From: an uncultured Eubacteriales bacterium
GTDB taxonomy: Bacteria; Bacillota; Clostridia; Oscillospirales; CAG-272
Assembly (NCBI GenBank): GCA_934481515.1
Contig: CAKSPO010000051.1
Span: forward strand, 1-10,600
Length of the DNA: 10,600 nt
Reading direction: 5' to 3'
Part shown: positions 1-5,708 of the stretch, in pieces
Layout of the letters: each line of letters opens with the position of its first letter
Position numbering within the stretch: position 1 is the stretch's first letter
The notes under the pieces: model-generated
Seen by the model: the letters and a program-made list of their open reading frames with translations, nothing else
What the model was told of the DNA's origin: nothing
Databases searched by the model: none
Program-made: the position numbers and the translations under genes

Positions 1-102
1 ATCCGCGCCGGGGGTGTATGCGATCTCCAAAAGATAGATATATATGATTACTTGAAAACATAATAAATTTGAATCAATAAAATTCTGTTGGCTACAAAAA
101 TC
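1..102. other. Left-edge non-coding stretch with sharp GC-to-AT transition
   Basis: The first ~30 bases are GC-rich and the rest is strongly AT-rich, so a composition boundary lies near base 35. Two + frames remain open from the window edge. One ends at a TAG at 35-37 and would give a tail reading SAPGVYAISKR; the other ends at a TAA at 58-60. Either could be the C-terminus of a gene lying mostly outside the window, but the open stretches are too short to decide. I see no RNA gene or other element here. Confidence 0.3.
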
Positions 103-131
103 TTGAATTACCAAATGGTTCGTGCTAAAAT
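103..131 (+). promoter_or_regulatory. Putative sigma-A promoter of the metallophosphoesterase gene
   Basis: TTGAAT (103-108) and TAAAAT (126-131) are separated by exactly 17 bases and lie just upstream of the long AT-rich gene. Predicted transcription would start near 138, leaving a leader of only ~25 bases. The spacing is ideal and each box differs from consensus at one position. Such boxes arise by chance more often in AT-rich DNA, so confidence is moderate. Confidence 0.55.
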
Positions 132-151
132 GTACATGAAAAACTTTGCAT

Positions 152-156
152 GGGAG
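152..156 (+). promoter_or_regulatory. Ribosome binding site that decides the start of the metallophosphoesterase gene
   Basis: GGGAG at 152-156 is followed by 8 bases and then ATG at 165. An in-frame ATG at 150 overlaps this Shine-Dalgarno sequence and has no convincing site of its own upstream. The ATG at 165 is therefore the better start and shortens the longest reading frame by five residues. Confidence 0.6.
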
Positions 157-164
157 AAATCGAT

Positions 165-3100
165 ATGCTGTCAAAAGAAAAACAAGAAATTCGTGTCCAA
201 AGGCGGAAAGCATACAATAAAATTAAAAACGGCACAGGAAATATTAGATATTTTGACTGTATAGCAGCCGTTGAGTATGATGGTCATATAATATCGGCTA
301 TACCAACGGAATTTATCACAGAAGAACTGTGTATGATAGCACTGAAAAATAATTACGATACCCAAAATCTGATACAATATATTCCTGAGAAATTGTTTAC
401 AGAGGAAAATGTTGTTTCCTGGATTTCAATAAATGGATCTTATTTGAAATATTTACCGCTTGAATCAGTCAGTAAAAATGTTATTTTAGCAGCGGTTAAA
501 CAAACGGCACGAGCAATTAAATACGCTCCCTCCAACTATAAAACGAACGAGGTTTATAAAGAACTATTTGATGTGGCGCCAAAAGTCTTGAAATATATTA
601 AAAATCCAAGCTTATCTTTGTGTGAATACGTTTTAGAAAAGAAGCCTTCGGCTATGTCGTATATAAAAGATTTTTCGGTTCTGACAGCTGAAATGTGTGA
701 AAGGGCTGTAATGAAAGATTGGAAAAACTTAAAATGCATTCCCAATCAAAGAATAACTAAAAGTCTCTGTGAATGCGCATTCGATATAAATTGGAAAGCA
801 TTTAAGTTTTTCCCCGATGAATTTAAGACGAAAGAATTTTGCGAATTGGTCATAAACAAAGACGTTTCTTTTATTCAATACTGTCCACCTGATATGCTTT
901 CTTACGAAATTTGCGAAAAATGCGTAAGAGAACGCGGAGCATTATTGAATTTTGTTCCAGATAAATTTAAAACGGTAAATCTTTGCTTATTGGCGATACA
1001 ACAAGATTTTGAAGCAGTGCGATTTCTTCCAATAATTCTTTCCGTGAGTGAATTTTATATCAAGTGCATAAAAATGAATCCGGCTACTGTTCGACTTATT
1101 CCTGATGAATTTAAAACAGTCGATATTTATAAATTTTTGCTAAGCCAAGTTTCATTTTCGGAAGCATTTAGAAAATGGTTAATCTCAGATGAAGAACAGT
1201 ATTCTCTAAGAGACTGTGATTATGAAAAATATAGTGAGCTGAAAAAATTTACAACACAAATAGAAGATTCCAAGTTGAATTTTGATATTTTGAAAGCGGA
1301 ACGGAATCTCAATTTAAGAAAAACAATTGCTACATTTTATGATGGTGAAACAAGTGTTTTCATTGTAGAAGAGTCATATTTTAAGGATGTTTACAAACGC
1401 GAATTTTTAGATTTTAGAAATTTCTTTTTGTATTTGGACGGCGATCTTAACGGCGCGGATTTAACAGAGTATGATTTTGAAGGAATAGATATATTTTCAT
1501 ATAATCTTGAAGGCGCGTTTCTTAGTAGTAAGGTTCTTATTGAATTGGGAAAATACAACGAGGATTTTTACAATACATCCATTGGTCAATTTGCCGAAGA
1601 AACTTCTTTTCTACCTGCCTTGAGTAATGAAACATTGGAAGCATGCCTAGTTACTCACGCGGATACATACGGAGAAAATTTGAATGTTTGCGATAGAAAA
1701 ATCTTTTATATTACCGATATTCATTTAAACCACCGATTAATAGAGAATTTTCCTGAGTATGCTACCTTTGACGAAATAAAATTATTTATAGAAAAATATA
1801 TAAGAAAGATGATAAAAACTGCTTGTGAGAAAGGGGAGGATGATTATCTCTTAATTGGCGGCGATGTATCTTTTTGCTTCGATATATCAAAAATTTTCTA
1901 TACGGAATTGTGTAAATATTGGAAACCTGCAAATATTGCAGTAGTTCTCGGGAATCACGAATTTTGGATTTCTGATCGCTTTGGAGAGACTGTAATAAAT
2001 AGTTCGGTTGACGATATTATTAAAAAATATGCGGCATTGTTTTTTGAATTGGGGATTTCATTTCTTCAAAACTCTTTATTAATTGAAAAGCAGTCCGCAT
2101 CATTAATAGTATCTGGAGAAGAAATATTAAGCAAAAGTGCTGACGAATTGCAATCTATGACCTTGGATAGCAATTTAATGATTTTTGGTGGAGTTGGGTT
2201 TTCTGGATACAACGCCGATTTTAACGCAACACATGGTATTTACAGAAACACCATTACTTCGATAGAAGACGATTTGCAATATACGCGACAAAGTGAACTT
2301 ATCTATAACAAATTGTACGATGCACTTTACAAAGATAAACTAATCATTTTATCTCATATGCCTCCGAAAGATTGGATCACGCGTAAGCTTGTACCAAATT
2401 GGATATATGTCAACGGACATACCCATAAAAATTACTATATCCGATCCGAGGAATGTACTATATATGCAGACAACCAGATGGGCTACAAATCAAAAAGTAT
2501 CGGGTTAAAGTACTTTAAAATCGGTTTTCATTATGATATCTTCAAGTATTATGTTGATGGCATATATCATATTACTAAACCTCAATATATGGAATTCAAT
2601 CATGGGAATGGAATACAATGTACTTTTAATAGGGACGTGGAAGATATTATAATGCTAAAAAGGCGGGAGATGTATTTATTCTTACTGGAAGAAAAGAAAA
2701 GCGGAAAACTTTTTTTGCTTAACGGTGGTGTTACCAATCGGCTTAGAATTACGAACGTGAATTACTATTATGATAATATGATAAAGTATTCTGATTATAT
2801 CAAGAACGGAATGAAAAAGTATAACGAAGCGTTAAAAAGGATATCTTATTTTATAAAAACAATCGGTGGTGACGGAACGATCCATGGATGCATAGTAGAC
2901 ATTGATTTTTGTAGCCATATATATTTAAACCCACAAGATGGGACTATAACGGCATATTATTCACCGCGGTTTGGTGAAATATATGAATATTTCACGCTAG
3001 AGCAACTTCTGGATAAGCAACTGCCTTTATTATATGCGAATTATAAAAATTCAGCGGAATCGTCTAAAGCTCTTGTTGAGATGTCGAATATAGAAATTTC

Positions 3101-3266
3101 ATCTGATGAAGCAATGTATATTGAGAACCCTATACAATATAAACCTTCCAAAGTGTTGAAAAACTTGCAGTATATTAGTGAAAACAATGTTATTCGTCTT
3201 TGGAGCGATGATTTTGTTTCTAATGGTGAGCGGCACACAACAGAATCCGAAGGATTAATTACTTAA
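165..3266 (+). CDS. Large multidomain calcineurin-like metallophosphoesterase with N-terminal 24-residue repeats
   Basis: The predicted protein has 1,033 residues, starts MLSKEKQEIR, and shows no signal peptide or membrane segment, so it is probably cytoplasmic. Residues ~40-320 hold about a dozen ~24-residue repeats of the type IPDEFKT-x-x-x-C-x-x-A, resembling DUF4116-like repeats; in the best-ordered part a proline recurs every 24 residues. Residues ~425-455 are pentapeptide-like (LNGADL, YDFEG, YNLEG). Residues ~512-770 carry a full metallophosphoesterase signature: TDIH (D518, H520), GGD (D567), GNHE (N597, H598), SHMPP (H731) and GHTH (H752, H754), which normally bind two divalent metals and hydrolyse phosphoesters. 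Residues ~790-1033 form another domain containing a GGDGTIHGCIVDID block. The substrate is unknown: nuclease, nucleotide phosphatase and protein phosphatase are all possible. The gene is far more AT-rich than its neighbours (20 of 60 G/C in one hand-counted line), has its own promoter, and has no operon partner. Horizontal acquisition is inferred. Confidence 0.9.
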   Translation: MLSKEKQEIRVQRRKAYNKIKNGTGNIRYFDCIAAVEYDGHIISAIPTEFITEELCMIALKNNYDTQNLIQYIPEKLFTEENVVSWISINGSYLKYLPLESVSKNVILAAVKQTARAIKYAPSNYKTNEVYKELFDVAPKVLKYIKNPSLSLCEYVLEKKPSAMSYIKDFSVLTAEMCERAVMKDWKNLKCIPNQRITKSLCECAFDINWKAFKFFPDEFKTKEFCELVINKDVSFIQYCPPDMLSYEICEKCVRERGALLNFVPDKFKTVNLCLLAIQQDFEAVRFLPIILSVSEFYIKCIKMNPATVRLIPDEFKTVDIYKFLLSQVSFSEAFRKWLISDEEQYSLRDCDYEKYSELKKFTTQIEDSKLNFDILKAERNLNLRKTIATFYDGETSVFIVEESYFKDVYKREFLDFRNFFLYLDGDLNGADLTEYDFEGIDIFSYNLEGAFLSSKVLIELGKYNEDFYNTSIGQFAEETSFLPALSNETLEACLVTHADTYGENLNVCDRKIFYITDIHLNHRLIENFPEYATFDEIKLFIEKYIRKMIKTACEKGEDDYLLIGGDVSFCFDISKIFYTELCKYWKPANIAVVLGNHEFWISDRFGETVINSSVDDIIKKYAALFFELGISFLQNSLLIEKQSASLIVSGEEILSKSADELQSMTLDSNLMIFGGVGFSGYNADFNATHGIYRNTITSIEDDLQYTRQSELIYNKLYDALYKDKLIILSHMPPKDWITRKLVPNWIYVNGHTHKNYYIRSEECTIYADNQMGYKSKSIGLKYFKIGFHYDIFKYYVDGIYHITKPQYMEFNHGNGIQCTFNRDVEDIIMLKRREMYLFLLEEKKSGKLFLLNGGVTNRLRITNVNYYYDNMIKYSDYIKNGMKKYNEALKRISYFIKTIGGDGTIHGCIVDIDFCSHIYLNPQDGTITAYYSPRFGEIYEYFTLEQLLDKQLPLLYANYKNSAESSKALVEMSNIEISSDEAMYIENPIQYKPSKVLKNLQYISENNVIRLWSDDFVSNGERHTTESEGLIT

Positions 3267-3387
3267 TATTTTTATTATTATGAAGTATTTGAAGCTGTTT
3301 GATGGCTTTTTGACAGGTACATAGTCATTCCGTAAAACTTAACTTTTAAACTGCGAAAGGAAAATTTGCGAAATTCTGAGTAAATAT
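3267..3387. other. AT-rich intergenic stretch between the large gene and the terminator
   Basis: This short stretch continues the AT-rich composition of the preceding gene. I see no convincing open frame, promoter or strong hairpin in it. The nearest termination signal for the long gene is the hairpin at 3388-3430, which could work in both directions. Confidence 0.4.
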
Positions 3388-3430
3388 AAAAAGTGTAAGT
3401 CAAGACCTTCTGGTTCGACTTACACTTTTT
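3388..3430 (-). terminator. Hairpin terminator of tRNA-Leu, probably bidirectional
   Basis: AAAAAGTGTAAGTC (3388-3401) and GACTTACACTTTTT (3417-3430) are perfect 14-base complements around a 15-base loop. Read on the minus strand, the stem begins directly after the encoded CCA of tRNA-Leu and ends in a T-tract. Read on the plus strand it also ends in a run of T, so it can stop transcription of the long gene from the other side. Confidence 0.85.
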
Positions 3431-3517
3431 TGGTGCCGGTGGTGGGACTTGAACCCACACGCCCTTGCGGACAACAGATTTTGAGTCTGTCTCGTCTGCC
3501 GATTCCGACACACCGGC
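3431..3517 (-). tRNA. trnL: tRNA-Leu (anticodon CAA), CCA encoded
   Basis: The minus strand folds as a class II tRNA. The acceptor arm GCCGGTG pairs with CACCGGC (3511-3517 with 3435-3441), followed by discriminator A (3434) and an encoded CCA (3431-3433). The T arm is GTGGG-TTCAAGT-CCCAC (3442-3458). The anticodon arm is ACAGA-CTCAAAA-TCTGT, placing anticodon CAA at 3483-3481; it reads UUG leucine codons. The long variable arm (TGTCCGCAAGGGCG) is typical of leucine tRNAs. A consensus-like promoter lies just upstream and a strong hairpin terminator directly follows. The 3' end faces the AT-rich block, a common arrangement where islands use a tRNA as integration site. Confidence 0.95.
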
Positions 3518-3528
3518 GCAACGTTGTT

Positions 3529-3557
3529 ATTATATCATACCGGAACCGGAAAATCAA
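3529..3557 (-). promoter_or_regulatory. Sigma-A promoter of tRNA-Leu
   Basis: On the minus strand, TTGATT (3557-3552) and a perfect TATAAT (3534-3529) are separated by 17 bases. The -10 box lies 11 bases before the first base of the mature tRNA, so the primary transcript would have only a very short 5' leader. Confidence 0.8.
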
Positions 3558-3611
3558 TAGTTTTTCGGAAATTCTAAGGGATTTTTTGCATAAGATTTTA
3601 CGGAGAACACG

Positions 3612-3664
3612 AAAAATGCTCCCGGCGGAGGCAATACGGAGTTTTTACAAACGCCGGCGAGAGC
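3612..3664 (-). terminator. Possible second hairpin terminator between HAD gene and tRNA promoter
   Basis: On the minus strand GCTC and CCGGCG (3664-3652, separated by a three-base bulge) pair with CGCCGG and GAGC (3627-3618), followed by ATTTTT. The 24-base loop and the bulge make it weaker than the hairpin at 3696-3740. It could act as a back-up terminator insulating the tRNA promoter. Confidence 0.35.
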
Positions 3665-3695
3665 AAAAAACGGGCTTTCCGGCTTTTCGAAACAA

Positions 3696-3740
3696 AAAAA
3701 GGACTGCCGCTCCGTTGCCCCGGAAACGGCAGACCTTTTT
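3696..3740 (-). terminator. Intrinsic terminator of the HAD phosphatase gene
   Basis: AAAAAGG-A-CTGCCG (3696-3709) pairs with CGGCAG-A-CCTTTTT (3727-3740) apart from one A/A mismatch. On the minus strand the stem ends in a run of T, and the top of the stem overlaps the stop codon of the phosphatase gene at 3739-3741. Confidence 0.8.
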
Positions 3741-4395
3741 ACAGAGTGAGAAGACGCTTCAAAAGCTCGTCCGGTGTACCGACCGTAGCGGAGGCGCCGT
3801 GTTCCAGCAAAAACGGCAGACTCCGGAAGCCCCAGCAGACGGAAATACAGGGAACCCCTGCATTCTTCGCCGTGTCAATATCCACGTCCGAGTCCCCGAT
3901 ATAGACCGTTTCGGCAGGGGAAACTCCCAACTCTTTCATCGCGGCAAGCAATGCATCGGGTGCCGGTTTTTTCGGAATTCCCGACCGCTCCCCGGCAGAA
4001 AAATCAAAAATCCCCGGAAAATAGCGACCGCAAAGCTCCTTCACGGCGGGATCTGCCTTGTTGGAGAGCACAGCGAGCAGATACCCTTCCGCTTTCAGCC
4101 TTTGCAGAGCCTGCGGAATTCCGGGGTAGGGAAGCGTGCGGTCAAAGCAGTGCTCCTGATAATAAGACAGAAAATCCCGGTAGAGCTGTTCCGTCACGGC
4201 TTCCGGACATTCCTCCGGAACTGCGCGTTCGATCAGCTTATGGATGCCGTTTCCGACAAAACAACGCACCTCTTCTACCGAACGCGAGGGAAACCCGCCT
4301 TCGGAGAGCACATGATTGGTTGCCGCGGCAAGATCGTCCAGCGTGTTCAGAATGGTGCCGTCCAGATCAAAGGCGGCAAGTCGGTAGAGATTCAT
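3739..4395 (-). CDS. HAD-superfamily hydrolase, phosphoglycolate phosphatase-like
   Basis: The 218-residue protein is a soluble HAD subfamily I phosphatase with a helical cap. Motif I is DLDGT with nucleophile D10 and acid/base D12. Cap residues ~15-85 follow and include the FVGNG segment near residue 47. Motif II is the serine in LSNK (S111), motif III lysine lies in PKKP (142-143), and motif IV is GDSDVD (167-172) with metal-binding aspartates. This pattern fits the Gph/PpaX group, which removes phosphate from 2-phosphoglycolate or releases pyrophosphate-type products; HAD substrates cannot be fixed from sequence. The start is well supported: AAAGGAG lies 6 bases before the ATG. The gene is monocistronic and has its own terminator. 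I found no clear promoter, although twin palindromes occur at 4528-4553 upstream. Confidence 0.9.
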   Translation of the reverse strand: MNLYRLAAFDLDGTILNTLDDLAAATNHVLSEGGFPSRSVEEVRCFVGNGIHKLIERAVPEECPEAVTEQLYRDFLSYYQEHCFDRTLPYPGIPQALQRLKAEGYLLAVLSNKADPAVKELCGRYFPGIFDFSAGERSGIPKKPAPDALLAAMKELGVSPAETVYIGDSDVDIDTAKNAGVPCISVCWGFRSLPFLLEHGASATVGTPDELLKRLLTL

Positions 4396-4646
4396 CGGTA
4401 GCTCCTTTCTGACGGGAGGGCGAATCGAGAGGAACGGAGGTCGCCAGAGCGATCAGGCACTCGTTTCGGTCGTTCACTGCGCAATAATAGTGATATATGA
4501 TGTCCTTCTTCAGAATCCATTGCTTATGTGCAAATTGCACCGTACTTGTACGGCGTTTTGACGGCATCGTATATTTTCTGCAACTGCAAGGGGGAAATCA
4601 TAAAATGTTCCCTCCGTTTGGGATGTTTTGCAGATACTTGAGACGG
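4396..4646. other. Intergenic region upstream of the HAD gene
   Basis: The region contains the Shine-Dalgarno sequence of the HAD gene (around 4402-4408 on the minus strand) and two adjacent palindromes at 4528-4553. A 66-codon frame on the minus strand (4567-4367) crosses it, but it has no ribosome binding site, overlaps the HAD start and matches no family I know. No convincing promoter pair was found for the HAD gene. Confidence 0.4.
4528..4553. repeat. Two adjacent palindromes, operator-like
   Basis: GTGCAA-A-TTGCAC (4528-4540) is a perfect 6+1+6 inverted repeat. It shares its last base with CCGTAC-TT-GTACGG (4540-4553), a perfect 6+2+6 inverted repeat. They lie ~130-160 bases upstream of the HAD start on the minus strand. 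The two may bind dimeric regulators or form small cruciforms; no regulator is visible nearby, so function is unknown. Confidence 0.45.
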
Positions 4647-4678
4647 AAAAAGGGAACCCATCAAGGCGTTCCCCTTTT
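4647..4678 (-). terminator. Intrinsic terminator of the DUF177-rpmF operon
   Basis: AAAAAGGGAAC (4647-4657) pairs with GTTCCCCTTTT (4668-4678) with one mismatch inside the stem and a ten-base loop. On the minus strand it lies ~15 bases after the rpmF stop codon and ends in five T, as expected for a factor-independent terminator. Confidence 0.75.
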
Positions 4679-4693
4679 CAGCGGTCGGACATC

Positions 4694-4888
4694 TCAAGCT
4701 TCCTTTTTAATATCCAGAACCTGTTTTCCGTTGTAGAAGCCGCAAACCTTGCACACGCAGTGATTCTTTACGAATGCATTGCAAGCAGGGTTGGAGCACT
4801 TGTTGATGCCGGGGACGGAGAGCTTGCTGTTATTGGAGCGTCTCTTGTCTCTGCGGGCTTTGGATACTTTCTTCTTCGGTACTGCCAT
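4694..4888 (-). CDS. rpmF: 50S ribosomal protein L32
   Basis: The 64-residue protein begins MAVPKKKVSKARRDKRRSN, the hallmark of bacterial L32, a small basic protein of the large ribosomal subunit located near the peptidyl-transferase region. The C-terminal half is a cysteine ribbon, but its spacing is unusual: C31-x4-C36, then C44, C46 and C49, instead of the common CxxC...CxxC. Cysteines are retained, so zinc binding remains plausible. A near-complete Shine-Dalgarno (AAGGAGGTG at 4902-4894) ends five bases before the ATG. The gene follows the DUF177 gene after 16 bases, the classic YceD/YlbN-rpmF pairing, and is followed by a terminator. Expression should follow the growth-linked promoter at 5475-5503. 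Confidence 0.97.
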   Translation of the reverse strand: MAVPKKKVSKARRDKRRSNNSKLSVPGINKCSNPACNAFVKNHCVCKVCGFYNGKQVLDIKKEA

Positions 4889-4904
4889 GTCTACACCTCC
4901 TTAA

Positions 4905-5426
4905 TTACTTCTCTTCCTCATTTTTGTCAAACAGCTTTCTGAGCACGGCAAACCGGGGATCCGGTTCCGAGGTCGGACAGCCGCATGCACCGAGTCGGCG
5001 CGCCTTTCCGCATTTCGGGCACAGTCCGGGGCAGTTCTCCTCGCAGAGAATCCGCATGGGGAAGGAGAGAAGTAGCTCCTGCCGGATCTCTTCGTCAAGA
5101 TCCAGCTTTGCGTCCTGAATGACGACATACTCTCCGATGGCTTCCTCCAGCTGTTCCTCTGTCATGGTTCCTTCTGCCGCAACAGTGCGCTCCAGCTGCA
5201 TGGTAAAGTCGCCTTCCACCGGAGCAAGACACCGTGCACATTCGGTACGATAGGGAACCGTGACCTTCAGAGACAGGTGCATATAGCCCGATTGATCGGT
5301 GATTTCTCCCTTTACCCTTGCATCCGCGCGGGGTTGTACGCCTTCCGGAAGATCGGGGTGTAGCAGATAATCAATGTGAATGCAACGGGTTTCCCCACGT
5401 AGCATCGGTCCCATATCAAGGATCAA
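4905..5426 (-). CDS. ylbN: DUF177 (YceD/YlbN family) protein, linked to large-subunit rRNA metabolism
   Basis: The 173-residue protein belongs to the DUF177 family, whose members in E. coli (YceD) and plants are linked to 23S rRNA accumulation and whose gene is nearly always upstream of rpmF. Diagnostic features are a CxxC in VPYRTECARCLAPVEG (C63, C66), an acidic middle segment, and a cysteine cluster CEENCPGLCPKCG (C128, C132, C136, C139) followed by CGCP (C148, C150), suggesting metal binding. The start is TTG at 5426-5424: GGAGGTG lies 8 bases upstream and an in-frame TAA sits just before it. The next ATG (residue 5) would be ~20 bases from that ribosome binding site. It forms an operon with rpmF, 16 bases downstream, under a consensus promoter. 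Direct role in this organism is inferred from family context. Confidence 0.9.
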   Translation of the reverse strand: MILDMGPMLRGETRCIHIDYLLHPDLPEGVQPRADARVKGEITDQSGYMHLSLKVTVPYRTECARCLAPVEGDFTMQLERTVAAEGTMTEEQLEEAIGEYVVIQDAKLDLDEEIRQELLLSFPMRILCEENCPGLCPKCGKARRLGACGCPTSEPDPRFAVLRKLFDKNEEEK

Positions 5427-5434
5427 GGATTATC

Positions 5435-5441
5435 CACCTCC
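5435..5441 (-). promoter_or_regulatory. Ribosome binding site defining a TTG start for the DUF177 gene
   Basis: GGAGGTG (5441-5435, minus strand) lies 8 bases before TTG at 5426-5424. This spacing is ideal for TTG and too long for the ATG at 5414-5412, so a non-AUG start is the best reading. Confidence 0.65.
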
Positions 5442-5474
5442 CGCTTTCGGCTGACATAAAATGCGATCCTACTT

Positions 5475-5503
5475 ATTATATCTGTTTTGCACGAATTTGT
5501 CAA
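5475..5503 (-). promoter_or_regulatory. Perfect-consensus sigma-A promoter of DUF177-rpmF
   Basis: On the minus strand TTGACA (5503-5498) and TATAAT (5480-5475) are both exact consensus and separated by 17 bases. Transcription should begin near 5468, giving a ~42-base leader before the TTG start. Such strength fits a ribosomal protein operon. Confidence 0.9.
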
Positions 5504-5643
5504 TAGTTTTTTTCGATTTTCCCTGAAAGAATGCGGTTGGCTCAGGAAAAGGAGGTTGCAGGCACGGATTTTTTGATTTTTGTATAGTATGAACAAAAAC
5601 AATATGCGATATTAACAAAAAACAGCACATCTGTGAAAGAGAC
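5504..5643. other. Divergent intergenic region between rpmF operon and lipoprotein genes
   Basis: The region separates two divergent promoters. It contains an imperfect inverted repeat, TTTTCC-C-TGA (5517-5526) against TCAGGAAAA (5542-5550), with one bulged base and a 15-base loop. The rest is AT-rich with no open frame that I support. A regulator site for the lipoprotein promoter could lie here, but I recognise no known operator. Confidence 0.35.
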
Positions 5644-5672
5644 TTGACAAGGAATAAAAAATATGGTAGTAT
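5644..5672 (+). promoter_or_regulatory. Sigma-A promoter of the lipoprotein pair
   Basis: An exact TTGACA (5644-5649) is followed after 17 bases by TAGTAT (5667-5672). The start of transcription would be near 5679, about 30 bases before the first lipoprotein ATG. It probably drives both lipoprotein genes, and possibly tmcAL by readthrough. Confidence 0.75.
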
Positions 5673-5708
5673 ATTACCGATGTCAATAAATTTGAACGGA
5701 GGATTCTT

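Noticed and set aside
1..60. C-terminal remnant of an upstream gene at the left edge
   Set aside because: Two different frames are open for only 11 and 19 codons. There is not enough sequence to choose a frame or a family, so it is not called as a CDS.
3430..4401. Open frame of 323 codons on the + strand, beginning VPVVGLEPTRP
   Set aside because: It starts inside the tRNA-Leu (VGLEPTRP-type peptides are a classic mistranslation of tRNA-Leu antisense DNA) and then runs antisense to the HAD phosphatase gene. It has no homology and no suitable ribosome site.
4367..4567. Possible 66-residue small protein upstream of the HAD gene (minus strand)
   Set aside because: There is no Shine-Dalgarno sequence, it overlaps the HAD start and ribosome site in another frame, and I recognise no family. 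It could only be rescued by conservation in relatives.
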